Source: Caprella mutica (Eukaryota; Arthropoda; Malacostraca; Amphipoda; Caprellidae). Taken from it: a stretch of DNA of 64,000 nucleotides. The notes beneath the pieces were generated by a model, which searched no databases, was not told where the DNA came from, and saw only the letters and a program-made list of their open reading frames with translations. Made by a program: the position numbers and the translations under genes. The stretch lies in NCBI GenBank assembly GCA_947561585.1, contig CANNZV010000843.1, positions 62,001-126,000 of the forward strand, in the 5' to 3' direction. Shown piece after piece: positions 20,536-33,111 of the stretch (positions are counted from its first letter, which is position 1; each line of letters begins with the position of its first letter).

Positions 20536-23500
20536 TTAATTCCTGATGTATTGTGTTATTTTGTGGAAGTTCTCTGCCACAGCAGCCATCACAGCTCCGG
20601 CAGACTCATTCAGAACACTCATCAGTTTCGATGAGGCCTCTTCATCTGTAAGGTCAAGGTGCAACCTCTCCTCAACTTTCCGAACAGCCTTTTCCGGTTC
20701 CAGAGCGATGTCGGTGATGCTGGCATCTACCATCAGAGAGAACAAATTGAGCACCAAATTAGCATGTCTACGTAGACACAAAAATGTGGTTCGACAAAGT
20801 TGTTTGAAAAGCTGGTACTGTTCGCTGTTCTGTCCGCCAAAACCGTCAGTCATTTCCCGACTGAGTTTTATTAGCGGAGGCATAGGTTTGGGGTCCCTGC
20901 CCAGGATGAACCCAAAGTCTATGTGGAAGAAGCAGCCATCGGAAGTTAGCATCAAGTTGTCGTGGTGTCTGTCACCCACACCCAAAATGTAGGTAATTAT
21001 AGAGTAACCTGCACAACTGCGAATGTAGTTATCAAGAACGTGGGGAGACACCCCCAAGGGAGCATCAGGATCTGGGTGTTTACTCTTCAAGTACTGTAGA
21101 ATGCTGCCTGAATCTCTTAAAATCTGAGAAAAAATCAACTATTAGGTAGAGGGAAAGAAAGAGATAACAGCTAAACCTAGAATTACTTAAAATTTATTAC
21201 TGAATAGCTAAACCTGTTAAAAACAAGAAAATAGAGAAAGCTGATAATTCATAGATTTAATAGACTTTGATCTAAAACCTTTTTTAATACAGATTGATAA
21301 ATAGGTTTCAAATTAACACTAAATCATTTTTTTCGCACAAAGTTAACTCACCCCGGCTAGTACAGCTGCGTCTATAAACTGCACAAATCCATGCGTGCCT
21401 CCAGTAGCTAGAACTCTGTAAGGGGTGAGCTTTAGATCAAGGTTCTCACGAAGCAGAAGGCGCTGCATTAGTGTAATAAGCTGTAGAATGAGTTGGTCCT
21501 GACGTAGATCATCTCCCACCTTGAAGATCAGGTTATACGGAGGCCCTACTTCACCTGTTTTCACATTACGGGTTTTGAAGGTGAATTTGCACGGTTCCAG
21601 AGAGCTTTTGAACACTTGCACGCCTTCCAAGTCCATTCCAGTGGCGTGAACCTAATGAAAACAACAAAAGCTTTTTACGATAAAATTGAACTAGCTACAT
21701 GGATGAAAAATATGGTATAGAATAATGTACAGTTTGAAAATTCAACTTAAAATGATGATAGCTAATAGAGAATAATTTTAATAAGATACGTCTAATCAAT
21801 TTTGCAGACAATTTGCAAATGCAATATCCAGATAGCAACACTTCTCGGTCAACATCGGGGTAATGTTGTCCCAAAATCCGATGTTAGCTGGACGAATCAT
21901 ATAGCTAGCCTATCTAGTACCTAATCTTCAGTCTACACAGTCTAATTCATGCCAATACGTCTAATCTCAGTCTACTTATCCTAATTGAAAAAAATTATTT
22001 GGGAAAAAATATTTACAAGAAATTATGAAAAAAAATAGAACATCACAACAATAAGTTTCTCACATCAGGATCCAAGGGCAGTGGCAGAGTCTCTTCCATG
22101 TTTATCAGTTTGTGGTCAGGACAGGAGAGTTCTTGCTTCAGGAACTTCTCTTTGCCTTCTCTTGAGAGGTTACTCGACTCCATTTTCTGGGGAGATGAAA
22201 GCTATTAGCTAAAGGTGTTACATTTACTTATACACTAGCAAACACTTTGACAACAAATTCATAAATAATCCAGAGTAACTAATCATATTTTCCGTCTTAT
22301 TCCAAAAACCAAATTCCATTTTTGTTATCGGGTTATAGGGTAAATTAGAAGTTCCACATTTTCGATTATAAAACAAAATAGCAAATTAAAATAATAGGTA
22401 GAGAACTATTAGCTAAATGTTGTTTTCTCTTGCATGATCGAGAATGTGGAACTGTGCGAGAACTAGGAACTTACCTTAGCTAGGTACATGCAGAAAAAAT
22501 ATTCATCAATATTAATTTTTTCAATTTGAATTTTGTAAAGGTTAAATAGCCTGAATATACTTAGTTGTAGCTAATGATAGAATTTCAATTAGACTTTTAT
22601 TACATAGATAATGAATATCTTTAATAAAATAACTATATAGCTAGCTATTTTTAATTAAAACATAAGAGCTATTTTTTAAAATATATTCAGCATTCCTGTG
22701 CTAATAAATAATATTTATAACTATATTTTGCCTCTCTGACTCACCTTAGCAATAGCAAGCAGAGTACTGACTAGCTGGTCCTGCCTGGTTAGGTCCCTAG
22801 CAATGAGTTGTGACTTCTTCTCACCCAGTTTGAGACTGTTCTTCAATGTCTCTATTGCTTTGAAGTAAACAGACGAGTTGCCCTGTTGGATAAGAGAGAG
22901 TTATAAACTTATAGCATAGGGCAAAATAGTTTGAAATAGCTACAACATTAGTCTGTGTGCAGGACAGCATCTAAGATGTATGGCATTGATTTTTACTTTC
23001 TGTTTCATTATTGAACCTATAGCTAGAATATTAAAGTAACAGCTACCTACAGCAAACAATGCGTTAGGCCCATACTATACAGGCAGTTACACCGCCGCGG
23101 TGCTACTGCTTTTCTACTGCTTCTTAAAATCTAAGGTATACTAGGCGGTGAGAACGCGGCGTTACTGCCGTGTTCTAACTGCTTGCAAAGTATATTGGGC
23201 AGTGAAAACGCGCCAGATACGTTTTACAGTGTTTTTTGCAGTATATACAGTGTTTTAAACATCAATTGGCATTACAGATTATAAAAAAAATGTTAGGGAT
23301 AGAGGCTATGCAGGTGATTGATTCTTCTAAATTTGCTATTTCAAATAGCTAGGTAATTTGCTATTACCTATTTGAGTTTTAGTTATCTGTCACGAGAATT
23401 CTGCTGTTATTCTAAAAATAATAAATTTACAACACTATTCAGTTATACTGAAAAAATCTGAAGTATGCACACAGCTCTATAAGATTAACAATTGTTTTAA

Positions 23501-26500
23501 TTATTCTATAAGCTCATTTCTAGAGCAATATAAAAAGCTATCTCTTTATAAAAAGCTAACTTAAAGCTTTTATAAAAAGCTAACTTTAACTTTAAGCTTT
23601 TATAAAAGCTAACTTTTTATAAAAAGTTAACTTTTAGAGCAGCGAAATGGTTTGTTTTTGACGTGAACTGTGATCAACAAAAAAACGAACATGTTCAAAT
23701 TATACAAAAATGAATTAGGACTATATGAGATTATATATGAATATATTGAAACAATGTGAATATTTACCATAACAAAAATATAATTTTCACATTAAGAGAT
23801 ATAAGGATTAGCTATATATATTTAAAACAAGTGTAGGTACTTTCCCCGTTATAAATGATGGGGTTTCAATAGAAATTGAATGTTGATTCAAAATTAATGG
23901 GAAATCAATAGTAAAATAAAAAAATATATATAATTTTAAAAAATTATGTAAGAAAAATGTAGCTATATAAAAAATATGTATCTGAATAAAAATTTATGTA
24001 GCTAAATAAATATATATGTATATAGAAAATTATGTAAATAAAAATTTATGTTAAGGATTAAATATTAAAACATATACATAATTTTTTAAAATATTTTGTA
24101 AACTTGTATTGGATATCTTCTACTTTAAACTGGTCTGTGCTTGTGCTTATACTTTGACTGCCGCGGTGAAACTGCCCAGTATACTTTGCAAGCAGTGCTA
24201 CCGCGGCGGTGGTAATGCTTCCAGATGCGGTGCCATCGCCTAGCGTCATAGCAACGCAGACTGCCAAGGCGGTAGCAAGCACCGCCAGTATACTTTGCAA
24301 CATTGCTTTTCCATTAATTTAACCGTGATTAATTGAAGATGCGTAAACAGGGCAGTAGCATCGCGGCAGTGGAACTGCCAGTAGCTATAGTATGGGCCTA
24401 AAATATGTTTAAGCAAATGGATTTTTATTCCAAATGAATGATTTTGACAACACAGAAAATTAAATAAAACATATTTCAGATTCTGAAAAAGAAATTATAA
24501 AAGTCAAAGGTTCACTCGTTTAAGTTTTAAGTTTTTGAGTAGCTACCATTTACCTGCTGGTTGGTCAGTGCCACCTCACACTCCACCTTCAGGAACCAGT
24601 AGAAGGAGGTAGCTAGAGACATGTTCTTAGAAGCTCTCCCTACTAACAGATCCAATAGATTGCTGTAGTTGTCCGAGGTATGACTTCTCGCTGCTGATTG
24701 AACCAAGGTGGAGTCTTCAGCGGAATGTTGGGACACTGAGTCTGTAGGAGCTGAATGGACAAAAAAAAGTATCTTAGTAAGAGGTTAGGACAACTGTAGC
24801 TACTTGTGCACTTTTGTCCCTTCAACAGGTAAAGTAGCTACTACGGTTTGACTACATTTTTCATTTATATAACATTTTAGATTTAATGTAACTTCGCTAC
24901 AGGAAATAGCTGACGTAGTAGTGTTTCATATAACTAATAAAAAAAGTGCAGTTACAGAGTTTCCTGATATTTATTGTATTGTATGTATTGTACCTAGCAA
25001 CCTAAACAAAAGTAAACACAAGAATAAAAATGTTAAATAATGACATAGCTAGTTACTAACATTTCTGAGACATTTGAGGAGATTATTTGAGAGAGTTAAT
25101 CAATGGAGTTAGTCTGACTCAAAAATACCATTGACTGTATTTATTAATTCAGATAGCTAAGTTCTCAATTATCTGAGGGTTGCACATTTTCTATAAATAG
25201 CTAATCATTATTTAGCTAACTTTTATTTTAATTCATGATACCTGCAGGTAGGATACAAATTAAATTAAAAGTTAAATAATGAGGATTATATTCTTTCATT
25301 TCACATGATTGAAAATGTGGAACAATCCAATAACTCGGAACTCATCCATGACTTGACTTAGCTATTTGTCGCACTCACGTTCTTTTTCACCAACTGATAT
25401 AGATTTAAAAGCGTCTGAAGTTTGTAGTACATCAGAGTAGTGGGCGTCATTGAATATGATATTTTCTTGCTGGGAAGAATCAAACCTGCATACATGTTTG
25501 AAAAATGATTAAGTTACTGTATTATTATTATTATTATGTCTTATTATACATTATTATTCCTAGAGGATAAGAATGAATGTGAATTCATATTAGAGAAGCA
25601 TTAACAATACCAGTAGTTATCCAAAAAAAAGAATTACTTCATCTAGGAACTAGAATCAGATTTTTGGAGCTGTTTTAATTAATGGAATCCACAAAAAAGA
25701 AGATAAATGTGTTTCAACTCTTCAAAAATAAAAAGAAATAATCTTATATTAGCTATCAGTTTATATTTAATTTGTAATTATATTTTGTAAGTGGCTATTG
25801 CTCAGTGTCTAATGTCACCACATAGCTACCTAATTTCTAATTACATCATTAGCAATATAATTCAATCTCTACCAAACTGTTTCAGTTCTTACTTCAGTGC
25901 CTGAACCAGCTGCAGTAAATAAAGCATCAGGTCCTCATCAGAACTTTTACCAAGTCTGTTGACAGCATACTTTCTTACATCAGCACATTTGAAAGTAGGG
26001 CCTAGCAACTCCAGAGCATTTTCAGCATTCAAAACAGCCCAGGAGTTCAGCATCTCTTTTGCAACTTCCGTCTGTACTGAATTTTCGAAATCTACACATT
26101 TCAGGAACTTTGTTAAGCCTGCCTCATTATCACTTAGGTAATACCTGTGCTTCCAAACCAAATCCAATTCTGTCCCACTAAGTATGGTAGTAGGTGGATA
26201 CTCCATGATCTCTGTTAGTTTCTTCTTAATTTCTGCATTAGGCTTGATGTCTTTGTCACCAAGACCAGATCTGACAGATCTGGCCAAAGCCAAATGCTTC
26301 TTCTCGACTATGTTCTCCAGACCAGCACTCGGGTCGTAGAGTTTGCAATATCTTGGATTGAGGTTGTAAATGTGTTTGGCATTTCCACCTTGCTCATGGT
26401 GAAGAATAGACACTCTGCCTGAAGTGTGAGTGAATGTTGGAAACTCTACATTCAAGAACAACGAACCAGATTCCTTTTTGTACTTATCAGTCAATTGTGT

Positions 26501-28462
26501 AATTTCTTTGAATGCCAAACGATCCATCCAATCTATTTTAGTGATTTCTCCACCTTCATATTTAGTGACTTTGTTCTCTAGATCCTGAAGCTTGTGAAGT
26601 AGCTTCTTCACCTCTGGAGTGTCTTCTTTGCTTGGATCTTCTATTAACCGTATGTCACACTTTCCGTGCTTCATCTCTCCCAGCTCGTCAAATATGCGTG
26701 TTGAGCAGCTTCCGATGCAGAACATTGTTCCGGGTGTTTTGCTGTCCCATATTGTGAAGACAAGCTTCGATTCTCTGGGCAGATTGGAAATCTGTACAGG
26801 CAACTCTATCCACTGGTAATAGTCCCATCGTTTTGTCATTTCTTTATAGTAAGTTTGAGTGGGTAGAGACAGAGGAAAACTGCCATCAAAAACCTGCCAA
26901 AGATATAAAAAATGAAGACATATTTTGTTGGCTAAAACTACACATTTTTGAAATATTATAAATATATTAAAATGAAAACATAAGAAAAATCATGCATAAT
27001 ATTATTTAAATTGTTTCAAAATTATTTTGATAAAGATTATTTATTAAACAATTTTGGATCAAATGACAGATTCTACACTTTGAATCAGGAAACAATATAT
27101 TATATTGTAGCTATTAAAAACCCTCTAAGTTTTTCAGAAGCATCATATTGTTAGGCACAATAAAGCCATTTCATACAGTTATGTCTATAGCTACTTCATA
27201 CAGTTATGTCTATAGCTAGCTACTTCATACAGTTATGTCTATAGCTAGCTACTTCATACAGTTATGTCTATAGCTACTTCATACAGTTATGTCTATAGCT
27301 ACTTCATACAGTTATGTCTATAGCTAGCTACTTCATACAGTTATGTCTATAGCTAGCTACTTCATACAGTTATGTCTATAGCTAGCTACTTCATACAGTT
27401 ATGTCTATAGCTAGCTACTTCATACAGTTATGTCTATAGCTAGCTACTTCATACAGTTATGTCTATAGCTAGCTACTTCATACAGTTATGTCTATAGCTA
27501 GCTACTTCATACAGTTATGTCTATAGCTAGCTACTTCATACAGTTATGTCTATAGCTAGCTACTTCATACAGTTATGTCTATAGCTAGCTACTTCATACA
27601 GTTATGTCTATAGCTAGCTACTTCATACAGTTATGTCTATAGCTAGCTACTTCATACAGTTATGTCTATAGCTAGCTACTTCATACAGTTATGTCTATAG
27701 CTAGCTACTTCATACAGTTATGTCTATAGCTAGCTACTTCATACAGTTATGTCTATAGCTAGCTACTTCATACAGCTATGTCTATAGCTAGCTACTTCAT
27801 ACAGTTATGTCTATAGCTAGCTACTTCATACAGTTATGTCTATAGCTAGCTACTTCATACAGTTATGTCTATAGCTAACTGTTTCATACAGTTATGTCTA
27901 TAGCTAACTGTTTTATACAGTTATGTCTATAGCTAACTGTTTTATACAGTTATGTCTATAGCTAACTGTTTCATACAGTTATGTCTATAGATAACTGTTT
28001 CATACAGTTATGTCTATAGCTAACTGTTTCATACAATTATGTCTATAGCTAACTGTTTCATACAGTTATGTCTATAGCTAACTGTTTCATACAGTTATGT
28101 CTATAGCTAACTGTTTCATACAGTTATGTCTATAGCTAACTGTTTCATACAGTTATGTTTATAGCTAGCTACTTCATACAGTTATGTCTATAGCTAGCTG
28201 TTTCATACAGTTATGTCTATAGCTATCTTCTTCAGTCACATATTGTTCTCACCTGACATTTGATGATCAAGTCTGCACATTTTGTCGTGTCTGCCCAAGG
28301 AGAGAAAGTGAGCACAGGGTTTTCCAAAACTTCTCTGTAAGGAATAGGTTTTCTCTGGTTGTCTATGTTATTAATTTTAAGCTTTAGATTCTGAGACACA
28401 TCACAAGATCTGATGTAAGAAAAGTGGCTTCCTTTGCTCCAACTTATAGACTGAGAATCCAT
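20536..28462 (-). CDS. PIK3C3: PIK3C3 / Vps34, class III phosphatidylinositol 3-kinase catalytic subunit
   Basis: Exons in transcript order: 28462-28253, 26893-25893, 25485-25379, 24750-24554, 22882-22745, 22186-22064, 21651-21352 and 21123-20536. All introns are GT-AG and all phases join. The coding length of 2,664 nt gives 887 aa, the same length as human. The enzyme makes PI3P from phosphatidylinositol, and with Vps15 and Beclin 1 it drives autophagy and endosome sorting. Domains: C2 (~residues 15-185), helical/accessory domain (~280-410, ending LMLYLLQLVQALK), variable linker (~405-480), then kinase (~590-887). Visible catalytic features: ATP-contact K636 in LIFKVGDDLRQDQLILQ, catalytic loop GDRHHDN (D743-N748), D761-F-G of the activation loop, and the class III segment GRDPKPMPPLIKL. 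The ORF can extend upstream only with a TTG, so the ATG at 28462 (MDSQSISW) was chosen. The terminal QYIRN matches the expected short C-terminal helix. Introns contain MITEs, a 1.3-kb TIR element and a 29-bp minisatellite. Confidence 0.97.
22330..22480. mobile_element. Family I MITE in a PIK3C3 intron
   Basis: Diverged inverted ends: TAGGGTAAATTAGAAGTTCC on the left, and GAATGTGGAACTGTGCGAG followed by GGAACTTACCTTA on the right. Confidence 0.65.
23064..24401. mobile_element. 1.3-kb TIR element in a PIK3C3 intron
   Basis: TTAGGCCCATACTATA at the left is mirrored by TATAGTATGGGCCTAA at the right. The subterminal regions are GC-rich, with recurring GCCGCGGTG, GGCAGT and AGTATACTTTGCA words, and enclose AT-rich sequence. 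No transposase is visible, so it is a non-autonomous DNA transposon of unknown superfamily. The short ORFs at 24058-24303 belong to its right end. Confidence 0.82.
25165..25352. mobile_element. Family I MITE, diverged, in a PIK3C3 intron
   Basis: The right end has ATTGAAAATGTGGAAC and CAATAACTCGGAACTCA. The left end is degraded. Confidence 0.55.
27165..28226. repeat. 29-bp minisatellite in PIK3C3 intron 1, ~36 copies
   Basis: Tandem units of the type TACTTCATACAGTTATGTCT plus ATAGCTAGC, which include GCTAGC and TAGCTA palindromes. A second variant block (TAACTGTTTCATACAGTT) fills about 27870-28160. The array ends only about 25 bp from the exon 1 donor at 28252, inside the transcribed region. 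Confidence 0.97.
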
Positions 28463-28604
28463 TTTGATACTCAAGGAAATTTATCATCTATAAAGAGTAG
28501 AAAAATATTCAGTTAATCATTACAAAAAAGAAATTAATTACCTAATTTGTGGCCATTAAAATTATATAACACATAAAAATAAATAAATGTAAATTCATTG
28601 TCAT

Positions 28605-28802
28605 CCAGTCTGTAGCTATTTGGTGCACAAAATCCCACTGACTTTTCAAAAAAGCTGAAAAAATCCACTAACAATCTCAAATAATTAAATAATTTGTCTG
28701 ATCCACCAACATTTGGGCAAAATATCCACCAAAAATTAATAACATAGGAATAAATACCTAAAAATTCACCAACTTTTCTGGAATATTTTTTATACAGACT
28801 GG
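28605..28802 (+). mobile_element. Family C MITE upstream of PIK3C3
   Basis: Ends CCAGTCTGTAGCTATTTGG and TTTATACAGACTGG. The flanks ATTGTCAT and ATTGTTAG are only partly alike. It lies ~145 bp upstream of the PIK3C3 start codon, so it may overlap the promoter or 5' UTR. Confidence 0.82.
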
Positions 28803-28990
28803 ATTGTTAGTTGTTACCACTCTGGAAAATACCTTAGGCTAACAGATTAATTTTAGAGGCTGAATACTCAGATACTCTGAATTAATAAGTTCCCATTAAT
28901 TAATTACTGTATTTAAAGGTTTGTTAAACTCCAACAGAGTAATTAATTCATCAAAAGATACCCATTTTTCCAGATCGGGATTGTTATAGA

Positions 28991-29252
28991 CCCAAGTAAA
29001 ATAGTATGGCTCATAAACTCTCAATTTCTCCCTCCCGATCTCTCCAAAAATCATCCAATTTCTCTCCAAAATGATCTGGATGATTATCTGGAAAATAAGA
29101 ATAAATAATCATATATTCTCTCCAAAATAACATTGTTGCATACTAAGCATAGAAGAAACAGATATTTCTCACCATTTGCAATTGAAGGGCACAAAATAAC
29201 TGTCACAAACTCACCATTAAAATGGAAAGTTTGGACATGCTTCATTACCTGG
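28991..29252 (+). mobile_element. Family A MITE, diverged, TSD GTTATAGA
   Basis: From CCCAAGTAAAATAGTATGG to TTCATTACCTGG, flanked by GTTATAGA at 28983-28990 and 29253-29260. The body has decayed versions of the CTCTCCAAAAT words. Confidence 0.85.
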
Positions 29253-29353
29253 GTTATAGAATAGCTTGCCTGGAGGTGGTTATTGGTTGGTTAACATATC
29301 ATTTTGGTAGCCATGAACCAACACAGTCTTCAATAATCATCCATGCTCTGAAG

Positions 29354-29494
29354 TCAGTCTGCAGAATGTGGGACATTAACATTTTCTGTACAAACAATCC
29401 ATTATTTTCTCCTATATTTACTTGTATTCTACTGAGAACAGAAGCCAAAATAGAGGATTTCTGGGAGAACAGTTTACCACTTCCTGTAGTCTGG
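29354..29494 (+). mobile_element. Family F MITE, TSD CTCTGAAG
   Basis: From TCAGTCTGCAGAATGTGGG to CCTGTAGTCTGG with an exact 8-bp duplication CTCTGAAG (29346-29353 and 29495-29502). Other copies: ~56632-56772 and ~56844-56988. Confidence 0.9.
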
Positions 29495-29644
29495 CTCTGA
29501 AGTATCCATAATCCAGGTAATAAAGCAGCCTTGGCACAGAATTTTTGTGAAATTTTGGCTCAAAAATTGGCTTACAATCCATGTTTCAGAGAAGGTACGT
29601 AGAAAGTTGAAACGCCAGAACGAACCAGAACTGATCAATTAATT

Positions 29645-29848
29645 AAGTAGGGGTTTAACGTCTGCTTCGGAACCAAAGGCCATATCGCTGACGTCAAAAG
29701 GAAATTAAATACAAGGGACTGGAAGAAGCAATCAGAGAGGAAAGTGGCTCCATGAACAAAGTCACTCACCACCATCGGTGACAATGCTCATGGATGTAGA
29801 AAAGCTACTCCGTGATCACAGTCACTTACCAAGGAATGTGACAGGATC
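29645..29848 (+). mobile_element. Family K repeat, truncated
   Basis: GGGGTTTAACGTCTGCTTCG start, GCTGACGTCAAAAGGAAAT and CTACTCCGTGA blocks as in the other K copies. It stops at GGAATGTGACAGG where the R1-type LINE begins. Confidence 0.75.
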
Positions 29849-30627
29849 ACCGCGCTCCGATGGGGATCACCTTGACGTGGTGGAGCGGCTTGAGTAATCC
29901 AACGAAGCAAGGGGCTATACCAGATTAGATCCTATCATGCTGGGAAGGCACTTGTGGAGGATTCAGTCCAAGAATCCCTGGGTGGTTTGATTGGGGGCGA
30001 AGGCTCTGATTAGATTACGCTGAATTCTCGAAACTAGCAGGCTGGTTGGATGACCTCCGACTGAGTCGCCAGGATTAGAGGAGGGAGATGGACAAGCCCG
30101 AGCGTAACCATGATGCCACCCTACCTCTTAAATGAGGGCGACAAGGTATGCATCCGCCTTGGCGATACGGTGACTTTGTGTGAACCGGTGACTGGTATTT
30201 GAGCCAAAGAAAGTGTTTGTGATCGACCTTCGGGCGACTTTCAATGGCAACATAACGCTTTGTTCCGATAGTAGGTAGTTCAAAGCCGAACCGTGGCCCT
30301 GGAGTAGCGTCCATGGTGCCAGGGGCAACCCTCCGCATGGTTAGCCCTGGAAGGTGTGAGGTCCGCTGCAGGAGGTAGACATACTAAGCTCAGAAAGAAC
30401 TGAAGTGGCCTGAGAACCACTTTGGGGATGGAAGAGTGGAGGAGCTGTTGAGACCTGTAGGGGGGCCTATGGGAACCGTTACGCGGGCGGCCGGTCTCTT
30501 CCCTAAAGAAACCATATGCCTGGCCGTTGTTGCCTCGACTGTGTCGAGAAGGTTGATCGGGTCCTGAATTCGTTCCTATGTTATATGGATTTCCCGGGTA
30601 TTTTCTCAGTTCTAACACACACGGAGG

Positions 30628-31620
30628 ATGCAGAAGGTAACTTTACCTGAAGCTACTCCGGTTCCCCGGCCTGAGGGTGACGCCGATCCTTCGGGATCTG
30701 GAACACCTCAGTGCCGAAAGATCAACGCGGCGAAAGCTGCTGAGATCGCCCAACCAGAGAAAGAAGCTTCGGCTTCTGACCCTGGGTCTCAACCTCAGAC
30801 CTCTGATGGTCAGAATCCTGCAAGGATTCAAGCCTGAAGAATCGTCTGAGAAAGCAGAGGTCTCGTGCCAGGAAGAATTTTGAACGTCTAACGATTCAAA
30901 TGACTCCTGGACCGAGTACCTCAGCTACGAAACCCATCGAACCTTACAGTAGGCAGCGATCTTTAGGTTCTACACCTGGTTCTTCTCAAAACCCACCTCA
31001 GAAGGTTCGGAAGGTCAAAGGCCTAATGTTTTCAGAGGCAGCTAATAGTACCTTTTCATTGTATGTACGACCCACCTCCGGTGATGATCCGCTTACTATG
31101 GAAGAGTTTGTGCTCGTGAAAAGGATTCTCAATAAAAGAGTCCTTGATTGAGCATGTAGTAAACCTGAGTGGCCCGTCCAGGTAGATGGCTGTACTCACC
31201 ACAATGGCCGAGTACGGGTAATATGCTCAGACAAACGTTCACTTGGGTGGGTGAAGGAGGAGGCAAAGAAGTTGGTTCCAGGACCCGGATCCCGTAAGGG
31301 TTGCTGGGTTATGGGGCCGGGTGACTTGTCTCCTACTAAGAGATGTACCGCGTGAGTTCCGTTGGATGTGGTCGAGAGCAGGTAGGATCTACTTCAGCTC
31401 TTGGAGGCGTCCAATACGAACTTACGTGTGTCAGGTCACCCTGCCACACGCCATATGTGTGGGCGCGTCTGCGTTTTTTCCGTTGAGGAGGATACTTTTC
31501 AACAGCTGAAGGCTCTGCAGATGCGACCATTCTGTGGCATGGGCAGATTGGAGTTCAGACACCGCCGAACGCCTGGAGCTCCGCTCCCAGCACTGAAAGC
31601 CCCGGCCAACAGTGATGGAT
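30628..31620 (+). pseudogene. R1-type LINE ORF1, frameshifted
   Basis: Coding signal moves between frames: 30628-30834 (MQKVTLPEATPVPRPEG...), then a frame through 30840-31148 (VKGLMFSEAANSTFSLYVRP), then one around 31160-31620 (WVKEEAKKLVPG; HMCGRVCVFSVEEDTFQQLK). The N terminus is rich in P, S and T and the following part is basic, as in ORF1 proteins of this group. At least two frameshifts plus stops show that it is dead. Confidence 0.55.
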
Positions 31621-31853
31621 GAGCTGCTACTGGTATGGTGGTTTCCACTTCACCTGCAGATCCGTCTGTAGGTTCTGGGGAATCTTCCACCATTGGGGAC
31701 CTGGATATCTCTCCAATTGGCAACCCGTCTGGTTTCTATCGTCGGCAATCGTGGGTGTGAGAAACCAGGTCCTAGAGGACTGAATCTGGACCCTTGATCC
31801 AGGGCTAGACCCTTTCCTTCCATCATGATTGTAGTTCATGGATGGCAGCTTAA

Positions 31854-33106
31854 GGGGACCGTCCGTAAATTTTGTAAACAAATTTATTAATAAAGCTACG
31901 GTTATGAAACTTAGTTCCTAAATATAAAATTGAATAATATTATGTTTTTGTTCGTGGCATTTTTTCGATTAAATGCATAGAAAACAAGTTATTCGAATTT
32001 CGAACTGGGTATTCAAACATGTACTTCTAATACAGTTTTGTAGCTACGGGTTTGCGGTTTTTTTCATTCGATTCTCCTGGTGATTTTCTACACAAGCCCG
32101 AGGATCGATTTTTGAATTTCGAATTAGTTTACGAAAAATTTGATTTTTCGTGAAAAAACTAAAATTTTCAAAAAAAAAAAATTATATTTCTAAAAAAAAA
32201 AATTATATTTCGAAATTCAAAAATCGATCCTCGGGCTTCTGTAGAGAATTACCAGGAGAATCGAATGAAAAAAACCGCAAACCCGTAGCTACAAAACTGT
32301 ATTAGGAGTACATGTTTGAATACCAAAAAGTTAGTAATTTTTCAACTGCAAGAAAAATGAGTTCAAAGTTTTTATTTGGACTATGTATGGCACTAAATCC
32401 TCGCGGGGCGAAGTGCCCCGCTATTACTACTCAAAGGTAGTGGGTATCACTGGGCGCTACCCAGCTCTCTGTGGTAAAGTTTTACATAGCCAAACAACAA
32501 CCGCTACAGAAAAAAAAACAACAACAAACAACGAACACCCATCAATATCCTCCGGGTTGATAGTCATGGGAGGGTCCAGCCTCATCACGCCGACGATGCA
32601 TCGGTGTCATCTTTGCTGGTGTACTAGCCTCACTATTCCTTCTCTTCAGAGTTGTCTTTTCAGTGGAAAGACCCAGACGTGTCAAAAGAAAGCCATGAAC
32701 ATTACCAAAGTTATGAACAAGAGCTGTATCAGTAGTGACGAACTGAACTCTGTCGAGTTTAGAGTCCTTCACTTTGAGAACTCTCGTCCACAACTGCCAG
32801 ATCTATTTTATTAGAATGCTTCTGAGAGGCTAACTTTGAATAACAGTTAGCCAATTGTGAAACAATGATGTAATTAGCAGCCACTTAGCTAGGCGCGCAT
32901 GTGCCAAATCTAAGAGTTAGGCGGCTCACCCACGCTGTGCCAGATGTAATGGCGCGCCAAATTCCAAGCTCCCAACCCCTGTGGAAGGGGAGGGGGGTGA
33001 TAAACAGCTGATTTTTCTTTGTGAGATCAATCTTAGAATATAAACTAGCTATTTAAGCAATAAAAAAAATATTGAAAATTTAGTGATTTAATCACGGACG
33101 GTCCCC
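31854..33106. mobile_element. 1.25-kb TIR element with TTAA target duplication
   Basis: The left end GGGGACCGTCCGTAAAT and the right end ACGGACGGTCCCC are inverted repeats. TTAA lies at both edges (31850-31853 and 33107-33110), the piggyBac-type footprint. Inside, ~32000-32325 is a second long palindrome with arms containing TGTAGCTACGGGTTTGCGGT and the mirror ACCGCAAACCCGTAGCTACA. An ORF on either strand at 32383-32814 is unrecognised. No transposase. Confidence 0.88.
32542..32793 (-). CDS. Unrecognised ORF inside the TTAA element
   Basis: 83 codons without an obvious family (FVTTDTALVHNFGNVHGFLL; a basic C-terminal part with KMTPMHRRRDE). A longer frame overlaps it on the plus strand (32383-32814). 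It could be a captured host exon or chance. The composition looks more protein-like on the minus strand, but I give no function. Confidence 0.2.
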   Translation of the reverse strand: MWTRVLKVKDSKLDRVQFVTTDTALVHNFGNVHGFLLTRLGLSTEKTTLKRRNSEASTPAKMTPMHRRRDEAGPSHDYQPGGY

Positions 33107-33111
33107 TTAAC

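Noticed and set aside
20546..20992. 148-aa plus-strand ORF
   Set aside because: Exact antisense of the conserved PIK3C3 kinase exon.
25959..26819. Plus-strand ORFs over 25.9-26.8 kb
   Set aside because: Antisense of PIK3C3 exon 2.
30075..30618. Minus-strand ORFs in the GC-rich region
   Set aside because: Shadows of the R1-type LINE 5' region; high GC lengthens chance frames.
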